From: Paraburkholderia solitsugae
GTDB taxonomy: Bacteria > Pseudomonadota > Gammaproteobacteria > Burkholderiales > Burkholderiaceae
NCBI RefSeq assembly: GCF_013177695.1
Contig: NZ_WOEY01000153.1
Span: 32,942 to 96,941, forward strand
Direction of reading: 5' to 3'
DNA: 64,000 nt
Below are positions 29,142 to 37,305 of the stretch, one piece after another (the stretch's first letter is position 1; the number at the start of each line of letters is the position of its first letter). Below the pieces are notes generated by a model. That model did not search any database. It had not been told where the DNA came from and worked only from the letters and a program-made list of their open reading frames with translations. The translations under genes were made by a program, and so were the position numbers.

Positions 29142-29374
29142 CGCTGCGCCTTCGCCGGGTTCGCCTGTTTTGCCATGAACTCAGCGTGGCGTTCCTCGAT
29201 TGCATCCCAGACGGCGCGCTTCGCGTCGTCGTCGAACGACGACCAGCCGGCGATCTCGTCGATCGTGCGCAAGCAGCCTTCGCACCAGCCGGTCGAGGCG
29301 TCCATCTTGCACACGCTGATGCAGGGTGACGGCACGGCAGCCTCGTCGTCTTCGTTATCGATGCCCGCTGTCAT
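29138..29374 (-). CDS. DUF1289-family small Cys-rich protein
   Basis: 78 residues from the ATG at 29374, which lies 4 bases after the YbaK-family stop; an upstream in-frame start would run into that gene. It has the DUF1289 cysteine pattern SPCISVCKMDASTGWCEGCLRTIDEI at about residues 16-41, followed by W and a helical end. The four Cys residues suggest a metal or iron-sulfur site. Its function is not established. Confidence 0.85.
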   Translation of the reverse strand: MTAGIDNEDDEAAVPSPCISVCKMDASTGWCEGCLRTIDEIAGWSSFDDDAKRAVWDAIEERHAEFMAKQANPAKAQR

Positions 29375-29378
29375 AGCT

Positions 29379-29900
29379 TCACGCCGTCTCGCGCAGCGCC
29401 ACGTCGACCACCGGTGCACCCGTCAACGCAATCAGTTCCTGCGCCGTCAGATTGAACACCGCATGCGGATGGCCCGCGGCGGCCCACAGGCTGTCGAGTT
29501 CCAGCAGATCGGCATCGATCAGCGTGATCGGTTTCGTGGCGTGACCGATCGGGCACACGCCGCCGATCGCATAACCGGTTTTCTCGCGCACGAACTTCGC
29601 ATCCGCGCGGCCGATCTCGCCGACTTGCGCCGCGACCTTCTTTTCGTCGACGCGATTCGCGCCGCTCGCGACCACCAGTACCGGGACATCGTCTTTGCGG
29701 CGGCGAAACAGGATCGATTTGGCGATCTGCGCAACCGAGCAGCCGAGACCAGCTGCCGCTTCCGCGGAAGTCTTGCCGGTTTCCGGCAGCATTACGATTC
29801 GTCCCGCGTGGCCGCGTTCACGCAACAACTGGGCGACGCGGCGCGCGGAGTCAGGCAAGGCGGCGAGATCGTCGGAATCGAGAGAAGCGTGGTCCGTCAT
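29379..29900 (-). CDS. YbaK/EbsC-family aminoacyl-tRNA deacylase
   Basis: 173 residues with the family core: AAGLGCSVAQIAKSILFRRR (the Lys in AKSILF is the conserved catalytic/tRNA-contact Lys), VLVVASGANRVDEKKVA, and the glycine loop YAIGGVCPIGH. Family members hydrolyse mischarged tRNAs such as Cys-tRNA(Pro) or Ala-tRNA(Pro) in trans. Here it heads the YbaK-DUF1289-MaoC-MBL gene run. Which tRNA it edits cannot be told from sequence. Confidence 0.9.
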   Translation of the reverse strand: MTDHASLDSDDLAALPDSARRVAQLLRERGHAGRIVMLPETGKTSAEAAAGLGCSVAQIAKSILFRRRKDDVPVLVVASGANRVDEKKVAAQVGEIGRADAKFVREKTGYAIGGVCPIGHATKPITLIDADLLELDSLWAAAGHPHAVFNLTAQELIALTGAPVVDVALRETA

Positions 29901-29941
29901 CGTTTCAGGTCCTCAAATATTGGCAGGATGAGCGGCGACCG

Positions 29942-30868
29942 TCAGACGCAGTCGCCTTGTTCGCTGCGTGCTTTGGCGAGCAGTGCCTTGCCGGCGCGCG
30001 AGACGTTAGGCTTGCCGATCGATGTCGAAATGAAATCGCCGATCGCCACGACTTGCGCGAGATCGATGCCGGTCTCGATGCCGAGGCCATTCATCAGATA
30101 CAGCACATCCTCGGTCGCTACGTTGCCGGTCGCGCCCTTCGCATACGGACAGCCGCCGAGCCCTGACACGGAGGCGTGGTAAATCTCGATGCCTTCCTGC
30201 AACGCGGCGTAGATATTCGCGAGCGCCTGACCGTAGGTGTCGTGAAAGTGCCCCGACAGACGTTCGCGCGGAAACACCCGGGTGACCGCCTCGAAGACTT
30301 CGCGCGTGCGCTTCGGCGTGCCGACGCCGATCGTGTCCGCAATATCGATCTCATCGCAGCCCAGGGCCGCGAAACGCTCCACCACATCGACCACCGAGGC
30401 CACCGGCACCTCGCCTTGATACGGACAACCAAGCGCACACGACACGCTGCCGCGAATTCGCAAGCCATGTTCCTTCGCAGCCTGCGCGACGGGCGCGAAT
30501 CGATCGATGCTTTCCGCGATGCTGCAATTGATGTTCTTCTGCGAGAACGCTTCGCTGGCCGCGCCGAAGATCACGATCTCGTCCGCGCGCGCCGCGAGCG
30601 CGCCCTCGAAACCGCGCAGATTCGGCGTCAGCACCGAGTAGATCGTGCCGGCGCGGCGCTCGATGCCGGCCATGACGTCGGCGCCGTCGGCCATCTGCGG
30701 CACCCATTTCGGCGACACAAACGACGCCGCTTCGACGTTACGGAACCCCGCTGCCGACAAGCGGTTGATCAAGTCGATCTTGACGGCGGTGGGGACGAAT
30801 TCCTTCTCGTTCTGCAGTCCGTCACGCGGACCGACTTCGACGATTTTGACGCTTTGGGGCAAGGCCAT
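29942..30868 (-). CDS. Hydroxymethylglutaryl-CoA lyase
   Basis: A 308-residue TIM-barrel enzyme that splits HMG-CoA into acetyl-CoA and acetoacetate, the last step of leucine degradation. Visible active-site motifs are VGPRDGLQNE (Arg15, Asp16), SVSCALGCPYQGEV, the metal ligands in SGHFHDTYG (near residue 200), and the signature GLGGCPYAKGATGNVATED with the catalytic Cys (about 235-253). AGGAG lies 7 bases before the ATG. Other liu genes are not in view, so it stands apart from the usual cluster. Confidence 0.96.
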   Translation of the reverse strand: MALPQSVKIVEVGPRDGLQNEKEFVPTAVKIDLINRLSAAGFRNVEAASFVSPKWVPQMADGADVMAGIERRAGTIYSVLTPNLRGFEGALAARADEIVIFGAASEAFSQKNINCSIAESIDRFAPVAQAAKEHGLRIRGSVSCALGCPYQGEVPVASVVDVVERFAALGCDEIDIADTIGVGTPKRTREVFEAVTRVFPRERLSGHFHDTYGQALANIYAALQEGIEIYHASVSGLGGCPYAKGATGNVATEDVLYLMNGLGIETGIDLAQVVAIGDFISTSIGKPNVSRAGKALLAKARSEQGDCV

Positions 30869-30887
30869 GATGTCTCTCCTGTGTCGA

Positions 30888-30927
30888 CCGGAGTTTGCGC
30901 TTTAGCGCTTACTCCGGTCCCATGCAA
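30888..30927. repeat. Palindromic repeat unit, copy 1
   Basis: CCGGAGTTTGCGCTTTAGCG at 30888 begins a 30-base imperfect palindrome (arms CCGGAGT/ACTCCGG, inner GCGC-TTTA-GCGC) followed by TCCCATGCAA. The same 39-base sequence recurs at 30938-30977 with a one-base insertion and one substitution. Confidence 0.8.
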
Positions 30928-30937
30928 AGCTGTCCAT

Positions 30938-30977
30938 CGGAGTTTGCGCTTTAGCGCGTTACTCCGGTCCCACGCAA
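30938..30977. repeat. Palindromic repeat unit, copy 2
   Basis: Near-identical copy of 30888-30927, starting CGGAGTTTGCGCTTTAGCGC and ending TCCCACGCAA. Two adjacent stem-loops of this kind, upstream of HMG-CoA lyase and downstream of ghrA, resemble REP/BIME elements. They could also act as transcription terminators or mRNA-stabilising ends for the ghrA transcript. Confidence 0.8.
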
Positions 30978-31072
30978 TGAGCCCGCGCGTGGCGGCGCTC
31001 CTTCAGTTGCTCAGTTTGATTCGGTGGCGGTGTTCAAAACCCGTGCTCGATGTCTGTGTTCAGTATCCGCGC

Positions 31073-32014
31073 TCAGTATCCACGTTCAATATCGACCACG
31101 CCGCTTACCGCTTCGCCGCGCATCAGCGCCGACATTTTCTGTGCGACCTGCGCGACGCTCTCTTCGCGCAACGTGAGCGCGGACATGTGCGGCGTGATCG
31201 TGATGCGCGGCTCCTGCCAGAACAGATGATCGGGCGGCAGCGGTTCTTCACGGAATACGTCGAGCGTCGCGGCGGCGAGCTGGCCGCTAGCGAGCGCTTC
31301 GAGCAGATCCTGTTCGACCAGATGGCCGCCGCGTGCGACGTTGATCAGATACGCACCCTTCGCGAGCTTCGAGAAGGTGTGCTGGTTCAGCACGTCGCCC
31401 GTATCCGGCGTATGCGGCAGCAGATTCACCAGCACTTTCACGCCGTCGAGAAACGCGTCGAACTGTGCAACGCCAGCAAATGTCGTGATGCCATCGATTT
31501 GCCGCGCACTGCGGCTATATCCGCGCACCGGCATTCCAAACGCCGCGACCGCTTGCGCGACATGCGCGCCGAGCACACCAAGCCCGAGCACGCCGACGGT
31601 GAAGGTCTCGCGTGGGTGCGGATCGAGCACTTCCCAGCGGCGTTCGCTTTGCAGCGTCTGGTATTCGTCGAAACGGCGCAGGTAGCGCAGCACGGCATGC
31701 GTCACGTACTCGGCCATTTGCAGGGCCATGCCGGTGTCTTCGAGCCGGATCAACTGGGCGCTGCGCGGCAACGTGCCGGGTTGCTCGTGTTCGAGCGCGA
31801 GGATTGCATCGACGCCCGCGCCGAGATTGAAGATCGCACGCAGGCCGTCGCGGCTGGCCAGCATCTCGCGCGGCGGGCGCCACACGACCGCGAAATCGGC
31901 TGGTTCGGTGTCGCCCGTCTGCCATTCGCGCAGTTCGGCTTCCGGCAGCACGCGGGCGAAGTCGTGAAGCCACGCGGTGGCGTCGGCATGCGGCATGTAG
32001 AAGAGGATTTTCAT
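31073..32014 (-). CDS. ghrA: Glyoxylate/hydroxypyruvate reductase A (D-2-hydroxyacid dehydrogenase family)
   Basis: A 313-residue NAD(P)H-dependent reductase. The Rossmann motif is VGVLGLGVLGAHVAQAVAAFG (about 141-161), the substrate Arg lies in INVARGGHLVEQDLL (about 228-242), and the catalytic His is in ITPHMSA near residue 284. The YfcC-independent GhrA subgroup features are present (FNLGAGVDA near residue 63, and EYVTHAVLRYLRR). It reduces glyoxylate to glycolate and hydroxypyruvate to glycerate in the cytosol. Its ATG overlaps the TGA of a 33-codon ORF that has the strong ribosome binding site, so translation is probably coupled. Confidence 0.94.
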   Translation of the reverse strand: MKILFYMPHADATAWLHDFARVLPEAELREWQTGDTEPADFAVVWRPPREMLASRDGLRAIFNLGAGVDAILALEHEQPGTLPRSAQLIRLEDTGMALQMAEYVTHAVLRYLRRFDEYQTLQSERRWEVLDPHPRETFTVGVLGLGVLGAHVAQAVAAFGMPVRGYSRSARQIDGITTFAGVAQFDAFLDGVKVLVNLLPHTPDTGDVLNQHTFSKLAKGAYLINVARGGHLVEQDLLEALASGQLAAATLDVFREEPLPPDHLFWQEPRITITPHMSALTLREESVAQVAQKMSALMRGEAVSGVVDIERGY

Positions 32015-32112
32015 ACGGTCCGGAAGGCGCGCGCGTTGTCGAGTCGGATGACGGGAGAGGCCCGATAGAACGGCTGCAACGCCCGTGGCGCTTCAGACGA
32101 CGTTTGCGGCAT
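32011..32112 (-). CDS. 33-residue upstream ORF translationally coupled to ghrA
   Basis: From the ATG at 32112 the frame encodes MPQTSSEAPRALQPFYRASP and 13 more residues, ending in TGA that overlaps the ghrA ATG (ATGA). AAGGAGGAGG lies just upstream, far better than anything directly before ghrA, so ribosomes likely enter here and reinitiate at ghrA. It has no signal peptide or membrane segment. It may be a leader peptide or a real micro-protein. Confidence 0.6.
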   Translation of the reverse strand: MPQTSSEAPRALQPFYRASPVIRLDNARAFRTV

Positions 32113-32330
32113 GGGGCCTCCTCCTTTTATGGATAGGCTTCATTCTACTTTTTCGACGCGAATCGCGCGCGTTTGCGCACGGGCGTGCGGTTTAGGCCTG
32201 AGCCTCTGGCTCGGCCGGGCGAAGCGATCGGCCGTGCATTTGCCCCATAAACAAAGCACAAAAACTTGGTTCGCCCTTGCGGCGCCCGGCGGGACAATCA
32301 CTGTCCGGATTCCGGCAGCGAGGGACTGAC

Positions 32331-32933
32331 ATGCTTTCATGCACCAAATCGACATGGCCGCCGCGGCTCGTTACCGTTCCCGGCCTGCACGGCAGCGAGG
32401 GCGCGCACTGGCAAACATGGCTCGAACGGCAATTCGCACGCTCGTTGCGCGTCGAACAGGCCGACTGGGATGCCCCGGACGTCGCTGTCTGGGCGAGGTC
32501 GCTGCGCGATCTGCTCGCGCGCGAACGTGGGCCGTTCGTGCTGGCCGCCCATAGCTTCGGTTGCCTTGCGACCGCGCATGCACTGCAGCAGGCGTCGTAT
32601 GCGAACGATGTCGTCGGCGTGCTGTTCGTCGCGCCCGCGAGCCCGGAGAAATTCGCTTTCGCCGGACCGTTCGACGCGCGGCGTCTCGGCGTGCCGTCGA
32701 TTCTGATCGGCAGTGAAACCGACCCGTGGATGCCGCTCGCCGGTTCACGCGATCTCGCGCAGCGTTTCGGCAGCGCGTTCGTGAATCTCGGCGACGCGGG
32801 ACACATCAACACCGCGGCGGGATTCGGCCCGTGGCCGCGTGCCAAATATTTCGTCGACACGCTGGTGCATTGCGCGGCGCCGCTGCGCTTTCGCGAGGAG
32901 GCGTTCGAGGTCGCGCAGCACGCGTTCGTTTGA
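32331..32933 (+). CDS. RBBP9/YdeN-family serine hydrolase
   Basis: 200 residues from the ATG at 32331, chosen because GAGGGA lies 6 bases upstream. The fold is a small alpha/beta hydrolase: VTVPGLHGSEGAHWQTWLE at the start (oxyanion region), nucleophile AAHSFGCLA (Ser near residue 75), Asp in IGSETDPWMP and His in GDAGHINTAAGFGPWP. These are the hallmarks of the RBBP9/YdeN family. Natural substrates are unknown. It diverges from the ghrA unit and has no operon partner. Confidence 0.9.
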   Translation: MLSCTKSTWPPRLVTVPGLHGSEGAHWQTWLERQFARSLRVEQADWDAPDVAVWARSLRDLLARERGPFVLAAHSFGCLATAHALQQASYANDVVGVLFVAPASPEKFAFAGPFDARRLGVPSILIGSETDPWMPLAGSRDLAQRFGSAFVNLGDAGHINTAAGFGPWPRAKYFVDTLVHCAAPLRFREEAFEVAQHAFV

Positions 32934-33105
32934 GTGTTTCACCCGGCGTTTGGGCATCAATCGCAGTGCGGGCGATCAAGTAACCAGACACATAGCTGAG
33001 CGCGTAATCGAATGTGAGTGAACAAGTAAGCAATCCGTTAGAATCCCGCTTCACGCCGCTCGTTTGTGCGGCCACAGATTTTCATCATCGATAGGCGGGG
33101 ACAGG

Positions 33106-34131
33106 ATGGCAGGCAAGGCGGGGACATCGCGCTGGCTGGCAGCCGGCATGACGGCAATGACGCTCGCGCTCGGCGGCATCTCGACGGCACACGCAGACAC
33201 GTCGCTGCTCAATGTGTCGTACGACGTGACGCGCGAACTGTACAAGGACATCAACGCCGGCTTCGCCACGGCATACAAGCAGAAGAGCGGCGAGACCGTG
33301 TCGATTCGCCAGTCGCATGGCGCGTCGAGCGCGCAGGCGCTGTCGGTGTTGCAAGGGCTGCAGGCTGACGTCGTGACGATGAACCAGCCGAACGACATCG
33401 ACCTGCTCGCCGAAAAGGGCCAACTGGTACCCGCCAACTGGCGCGCGCGTCTGCCGGACGACAGCGCTCCGTACACCACGACGATGGTGTTCCTCGTGCG
33501 CAAGGGCAATCCGAAGCACATCAAGGACTGGGACGACCTCGCCAAACCCGGCGTGCAAGTGGTGATCGCCAATCCGAAGACCTCGGGTAACGGCCGCTAC
33601 ACGTATCTGGCTGCATGGGGTTATCGCAAGCAACACGGCGGCACCGATGCCCAGGCGCTCGACTTCGAAAAGGCGATCTTTAAGAACGTGCCGGTGCTCG
33701 ATACGGGCGGCCGCGGTGCGACGACGACTTTCACGCAACGCGGTATCGGTGACGTGCTGGTGACGTTCGAAAACGAAGTGTCGTTGATCGACACGGGTGT
33801 GGGCGCGGGCAATTTCGAAGCGGTATATCCGTCGGTGAGCTTGCTGGCCGCACCGCCGGTGTCGCTCGTCGACAAGGTGGTCGACAAGCGCGGCACGCGC
33901 AAGGAAGCGCAGGCGTATCTCGACTATCTATGGTCGCCGGCCGCGCAGGAAATCATTGCGCAGCATCATCTGCGTCCGCGCGATAAGAACGTGCTCGCGA
34001 AGCACGCGGCTGAGTTCAAGCCGATCAAGACCTTCACCGTCGAAGAGATGTTCGGCAACTGGCAGAAAGCGCAGCAAACGCATTTCTCCGACGGTGGGAC
34101 GTTCGATCAGATCATCGTGGATAAGAAGTAA
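33106..34131 (+). CDS. sbp: Sulfate/thiosulfate ABC transporter periplasmic binding protein
   Basis: 341 residues from the ATG at 33106 (GGGGACAGG just upstream). The signal peptide ends near residue 30 (STAHA-DTSLLNVSYD). The mature protein carries the sulfate-binding family sequences SYDVTRELYKDIN, SHGASSAQALSVLQGLQADVVTMNQ, NPKTSGNGRYTYLAAWGY and the C-terminal FDQI. Sulfate is held by main-chain NH groups. No cysT, cysW or cysA follows; a terminator comes 20 bases after the stop, so this is an orphan component that must use permease genes elsewhere. A TAGAAT -10-like box lies at 33041. Confidence 0.94.
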   Translation: MAGKAGTSRWLAAGMTAMTLALGGISTAHADTSLLNVSYDVTRELYKDINAGFATAYKQKSGETVSIRQSHGASSAQALSVLQGLQADVVTMNQPNDIDLLAEKGQLVPANWRARLPDDSAPYTTTMVFLVRKGNPKHIKDWDDLAKPGVQVVIANPKTSGNGRYTYLAAWGYRKQHGGTDAQALDFEKAIFKNVPVLDTGGRGATTTFTQRGIGDVLVTFENEVSLIDTGVGAGNFEAVYPSVSLLAAPPVSLVDKVVDKRGTRKEAQAYLDYLWSPAAQEIIAQHHLRPRDKNVLAKHAAEFKPIKTFTVEEMFGNWQKAQQTHFSDGGTFDQIIVDKK

Positions 34132-34150
34132 AGCGCTGCCTTAGAAGTAG

Positions 34151-34240
34151 AAAGGCCGCCTCGTTTCTGAACGGCACTCTAAAAAGTTGGACATTCGTCC
34201 AACGATTCGGGTGCAGCGCATTTCCGAGGCGGCCTTTTTT
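34151..34240 (+). terminator. Long-range hairpin terminator with a nested stem-loop
   Basis: AAAGGCCGCCTCG (34151-34163) pairs with CGAGGCGGCCTTT (34225-34237) and a run of six T follows. The 61-base interior holds a second hairpin, GTTGGAC/GTCCAAC (34186-34203). It sits between the sulfate-binding gene and convergent bioB. The stem with T-run is a classic terminator, but the large structured loop is unusual and could reflect an insertion or a small RNA. Confidence 0.8.
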
Positions 34241-34278
34241 ATTGCGCGTACTTGCTACGCTGCTGAACGTCCGGTTCT

Positions 34279-35358
34279 TTAGTTCGGCGCAGCGTGCTTA
34301 TCGCAGCTATGCTCGCAACCGCTTTGATCCAGCGGCATCTGCTGCGCCGCTTCCGCGCGAATACCGAGGCGTTCGAGCAGCTTGCGGTCTGCTTCCGCTT
34401 GCGGGTTGCTGGTAGTCAGCAACTGATCGCCGTAGAAAATCGAGTTCGCGCCGGCGAGGAAGCACAAGGCCTGCAACGCTTCGTCCATCTGTTCGCGACC
34501 TGCCGACAGACGCACCATCGCGCGCGGCATGGTGATGCGTGCAACTGCAATCGTACGGACGAATTCGAACGGATCGATCGCTTCGGTGCCGGTTAGCGGC
34601 GTGCCTTCCACTTGGACCAGGTTGTTGATGGGCACTGATTCCGGATACGGCTCCATGTTCGCCAGTTGCGCGATCAGGCCGGCGCGCTCACGGCGCGATT
34701 CGCCCAGACCGACAATACCGCCGCAGCACACGTTGATGCCCGCATCGCGCACGCGTTCCAGCGTGTCGAGACGGTCCTGATACGTGCGCGTCGAAATGAT
34801 CTGGCCGTAGAACTCCGGCGACGTATCGAGGTTGTGGTTGTAGTAGTCGAGGCCCGCTTCGCGCAGACCTTGTGCCTGATGTGTTTCCAGCATGCCGAGC
34901 GTCACGCAGGTCTCGAGGCCCATCGCCTTCACGCCGCGGATCATGTCCTTGATCGGTTCGAGGTGACGGTCCTTCGGATTGCGCCACGCCGCGCCCATGC
35001 AGAAACGCGTCGCGCCGTTTTCCTTGGCGACCTTAGCGGCAGCCAATACTTCATCGACCGGCATCAGCTTGTCGGCTTGCAGGCCGGTGTCGTGATGCAC
35101 CGACTGCGGACAGTACGCGCAATCTTCTTCACAACCGCCGGTCTTGATCGACAGAAGCGTCGACAGTTGCACGGTGTTGGCGTCGAAATGTTCGCGATGA
35201 GTTTGCTGCGCGCGGAACATCAGGTCGTTGAACGGCAGTTCGTACAACGCGACGATGTCTGCGACGCGCCACTTGGCCATCGGCTTGGTACCTGCTGCTG
35301 CGTTGTTGTTGGCGGCGGCCGTGTCGGCTGGCGTCGGAGCGATGTTCAGTTGCGTCAT
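34279..35358 (-). CDS. bioB: Biotin synthase
   Basis: 359 residues from the ATG at 35358 (AGGA 8 bases upstream). The radical-SAM motif CEEDCAYC (Cys x3 Cys x2 Cys) lies near residue 74, and other conserved segments follow (GGIVGLGESRRERAGL, NNLVQVEGTPL, TMPRAMVRLSAGR with the [2Fe-2S] Arg). It inserts sulfur into dethiobiotin using S-adenosylmethionine. The C-terminus ends in a His/Cys-containing tail (SGCEHSCDKHAAPN). It is the last gene of the bioAFDB unit, 34 bases after bioD. Confidence 0.97.
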   Translation of the reverse strand: MTQLNIAPTPADTAAANNNAAAGTKPMAKWRVADIVALYELPFNDLMFRAQQTHREHFDANTVQLSTLLSIKTGGCEEDCAYCPQSVHHDTGLQADKLMPVDEVLAAAKVAKENGATRFCMGAAWRNPKDRHLEPIKDMIRGVKAMGLETCVTLGMLETHQAQGLREAGLDYYNHNLDTSPEFYGQIISTRTYQDRLDTLERVRDAGINVCCGGIVGLGESRRERAGLIAQLANMEPYPESVPINNLVQVEGTPLTGTEAIDPFEFVRTIAVARITMPRAMVRLSAGREQMDEALQALCFLAGANSIFYGDQLLTTSNPQAEADRKLLERLGIRAEAAQQMPLDQSGCEHSCDKHAAPN

Positions 35359-35392
35359 GTCGTCAATCCTCATGGATGGATGTAATGGGTGT

Positions 35393-36124
35393 TCAGCGCT
35401 GCGTGTGACGCAGCGTCTGCAGGAGTCGGTTGATGTCGAGTTGATCCGCCGCGAGTTCGGGCGAAGCCGGTTTCAAATGCGGCACGATGCCGAGCAAGGG
35501 GGCGTCGTGTTCGCGCGCAAGATGCTCGCGAATCGAGGCGATGTTTTCGTCGGGGAACGTCATGTCCGGATCGACGCGGTTGGCCACCCAACCCGCAAGC
35601 GTCAGCCCACGCGCGGCGATGGCTTCGGCGGTGAGCAGCGCGTGGCTGATGCAACCGAGGCGCATGCCGACCACCAGCACGACTGGCAGCTTCAGCGCGA
35701 CGGCGAGATCGGCGGTGTCCTGCGTGGCGGTCAGCGGCACGCGAAAGCCGCCGACGCCTTCAACCACAACGATGTCGGCTTGCTTCAGAGCTTGCGTGTG
35801 GCAATCGACGATATGGTCGAGATCGAACGTGACGTTTTCCAGCGCGGCGGCGATGTGCGGCGCGGCTGGTTCTTTCAGCAGATACGGCGTGCGAATTGCC
35901 GGCGGCAGCAACACGCTCGACGCGGCATCGAGTTGATCGGCGTCTTCGTTATGCAACACGCCGTTCATCTCGAACGCGCCCGCGGCGATCGGCTTCATCG
36001 CGGCGGCTTGCAGGCCTTCGCGGACGAAACCGCGCAAAAGCGCCGAGGATACAAAGGTCTTGCCGATTTCCGTATCGGTGCCGGTGACGAATAGAGACAG
36101 CGCGCTTTGACTCGAGCTACTCAT
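35393..36124 (-). CDS. bioD: Dethiobiotin synthetase
   Basis: 243 residues from the ATG at 36124, which overlaps the bioF stop (ATGA). A longer frame upstream is only bioF in another frame. The P-loop variant GTDTEIGKTFVSS lies near residue 15, with VVEGVGGFRVPL (about 118-129) and WVANRVDP later. The enzyme closes the ureido ring of biotin using CO2 and ATP. Co-translation with bioF is expected. Confidence 0.96.
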   Translation of the reverse strand: MSSSSQSALSLFVTGTDTEIGKTFVSSALLRGFVREGLQAAAMKPIAAGAFEMNGVLHNEDADQLDAASSVLLPPAIRTPYLLKEPAAPHIAAALENVTFDLDHIVDCHTQALKQADIVVVEGVGGFRVPLTATQDTADLAVALKLPVVLVVGMRLGCISHALLTAEAIAARGLTLAGWVANRVDPDMTFPDENIASIREHLAREHDAPLLGIVPHLKPASPELAADQLDINRLLQTLRHTQR

Positions 36125-37305
36125 GCCGCCTTCGCCCCGAGTTGTTGCAAGCCCGCTTCGAGCCGGTCCAGATCCGCTTGCGAATGCGCGGCAGAAAGCG
36201 AAATGCGCAGCCGCGACGTACCAGTGGGGACGGTCGGCGGACGGATCGCCGGTACCCAGAGACCCGCACGGTCGAGCGTGGCGGCGATGTCGAGTGTGGC
36301 TTCGTTCGCGCCGATGATCAGCGGTTGCACGGCGGTGTGCGAATCGACCGGCAGCCATGGCGTCGCTTTTAGCATTGCGCGCGTGCGTTCGATCAGTTGC
36401 TGGAGATGGGCGCGCCGCGCGTCACCTTCGTCGCCGCCGATGATGCGCAGACTCGCCGACACCGCATGCGCCGCCGCCGGCACCGACGCGGTCGTGAAAA
36501 TGTACGGTCGCGCGCGCTGCACGAGCCATTCGATCACGGTCTCATGCGCGACGACGAATGCGCCCGATACGCCTGCCGCTTTACCGAGCGTGCCGATCGA
36601 AATCAGATTCGGCGAGCGCAATGCGGCCTGGGCGATTGCGCCGCGGCCTTGCGGGCCGAGCACGCCGAAACCGTGCGCGTCGTCGACGATCAGCCATGCG
36701 CCATGCTGTTCCGCGAGTTCGAGCAGACGCGGCAGGGGCGCGATATCGCCGTCCATACTGAATACCGTATCGGAGACGATCACTTTGACTTCGGCGTCCG
36801 AGGCCTCGAGCATCGCGCTCAACGCTTCCGTATCGCAGTGCGGATAGATCTGCACTTCAGCGCGAGACAAACGCGCGCCGTCGATCAGCGACGCGTGATT
36901 CAGCGCATCGGAGAAGAGCGTCGTGCCGCGGCCTGCGAGCGCGGTGAGCGTCGCGAGATTCGCCATGTAGCCGGTGCTGAAGTAGAGCGCGCGCGCATTG
37001 TCGACGAAGCCGCCAGCGAATTCAGCCAGATCGTCCTCGAGCTGCGCATGCGCGCGCGAGTGGCCGCCTAGCAGATGCGAACCGCCGCTGCCGGCGCCGT
37101 AGCGCTGCGCACCTTCGGCGATGGCGGCGATCAGTTGCGGATGCGCGGCAAGGCCCAGATAGTCGTTACTTGCGAAGCCGATGATCGCGCGGCCGTCGAC
37201 CGTCATGTGCGCGGCGCACGGCGTGTCGGCGATACGGCGACGGCGGCGCAGACCGCGCGCGTCGATTTCCTTGAGGCCTTCTGTGAGTGTGTCGAGCAGG
37301 TGCAT
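36121..37305 (-). CDS. bioF: 8-amino-7-oxononanoate synthase
   Basis: 394 residues from the ATG at 37305, which shares one base with the bioA stop (TAATG). It is a PLP enzyme of the alpha-oxoamine synthase family. Key sequences are FASNDYLGLAAHP, GSGGSHLLGGHSRAH, VDDAHGFGVLGPQGRG and SIGTLGKAAGVSGAFV, with the PLP-binding Lys near residue 241. It condenses pimeloyl thioester with alanine in biotin synthesis. Confidence 0.97.
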   Translation of the reverse strand: MHLLDTLTEGLKEIDARGLRRRRRIADTPCAAHMTVDGRAIIGFASNDYLGLAAHPQLIAAIAEGAQRYGAGSGGSHLLGGHSRAHAQLEDDLAEFAGGFVDNARALYFSTGYMANLATLTALAGRGTTLFSDALNHASLIDGARLSRAEVQIYPHCDTEALSAMLEASDAEVKVIVSDTVFSMDGDIAPLPRLLELAEQHGAWLIVDDAHGFGVLGPQGRGAIAQAALRSPNLISIGTLGKAAGVSGAFVVAHETVIEWLVQRARPYIFTTASVPAAAHAVSASLRIIGGDEGDARRAHLQQLIERTRAMLKATPWLPVDSHTAVQPLIIGANEATLDIAATLDRAGLWVPAIRPPTVPTGTSRLRISLSAAHSQADLDRLEAGLQQLGAKAA

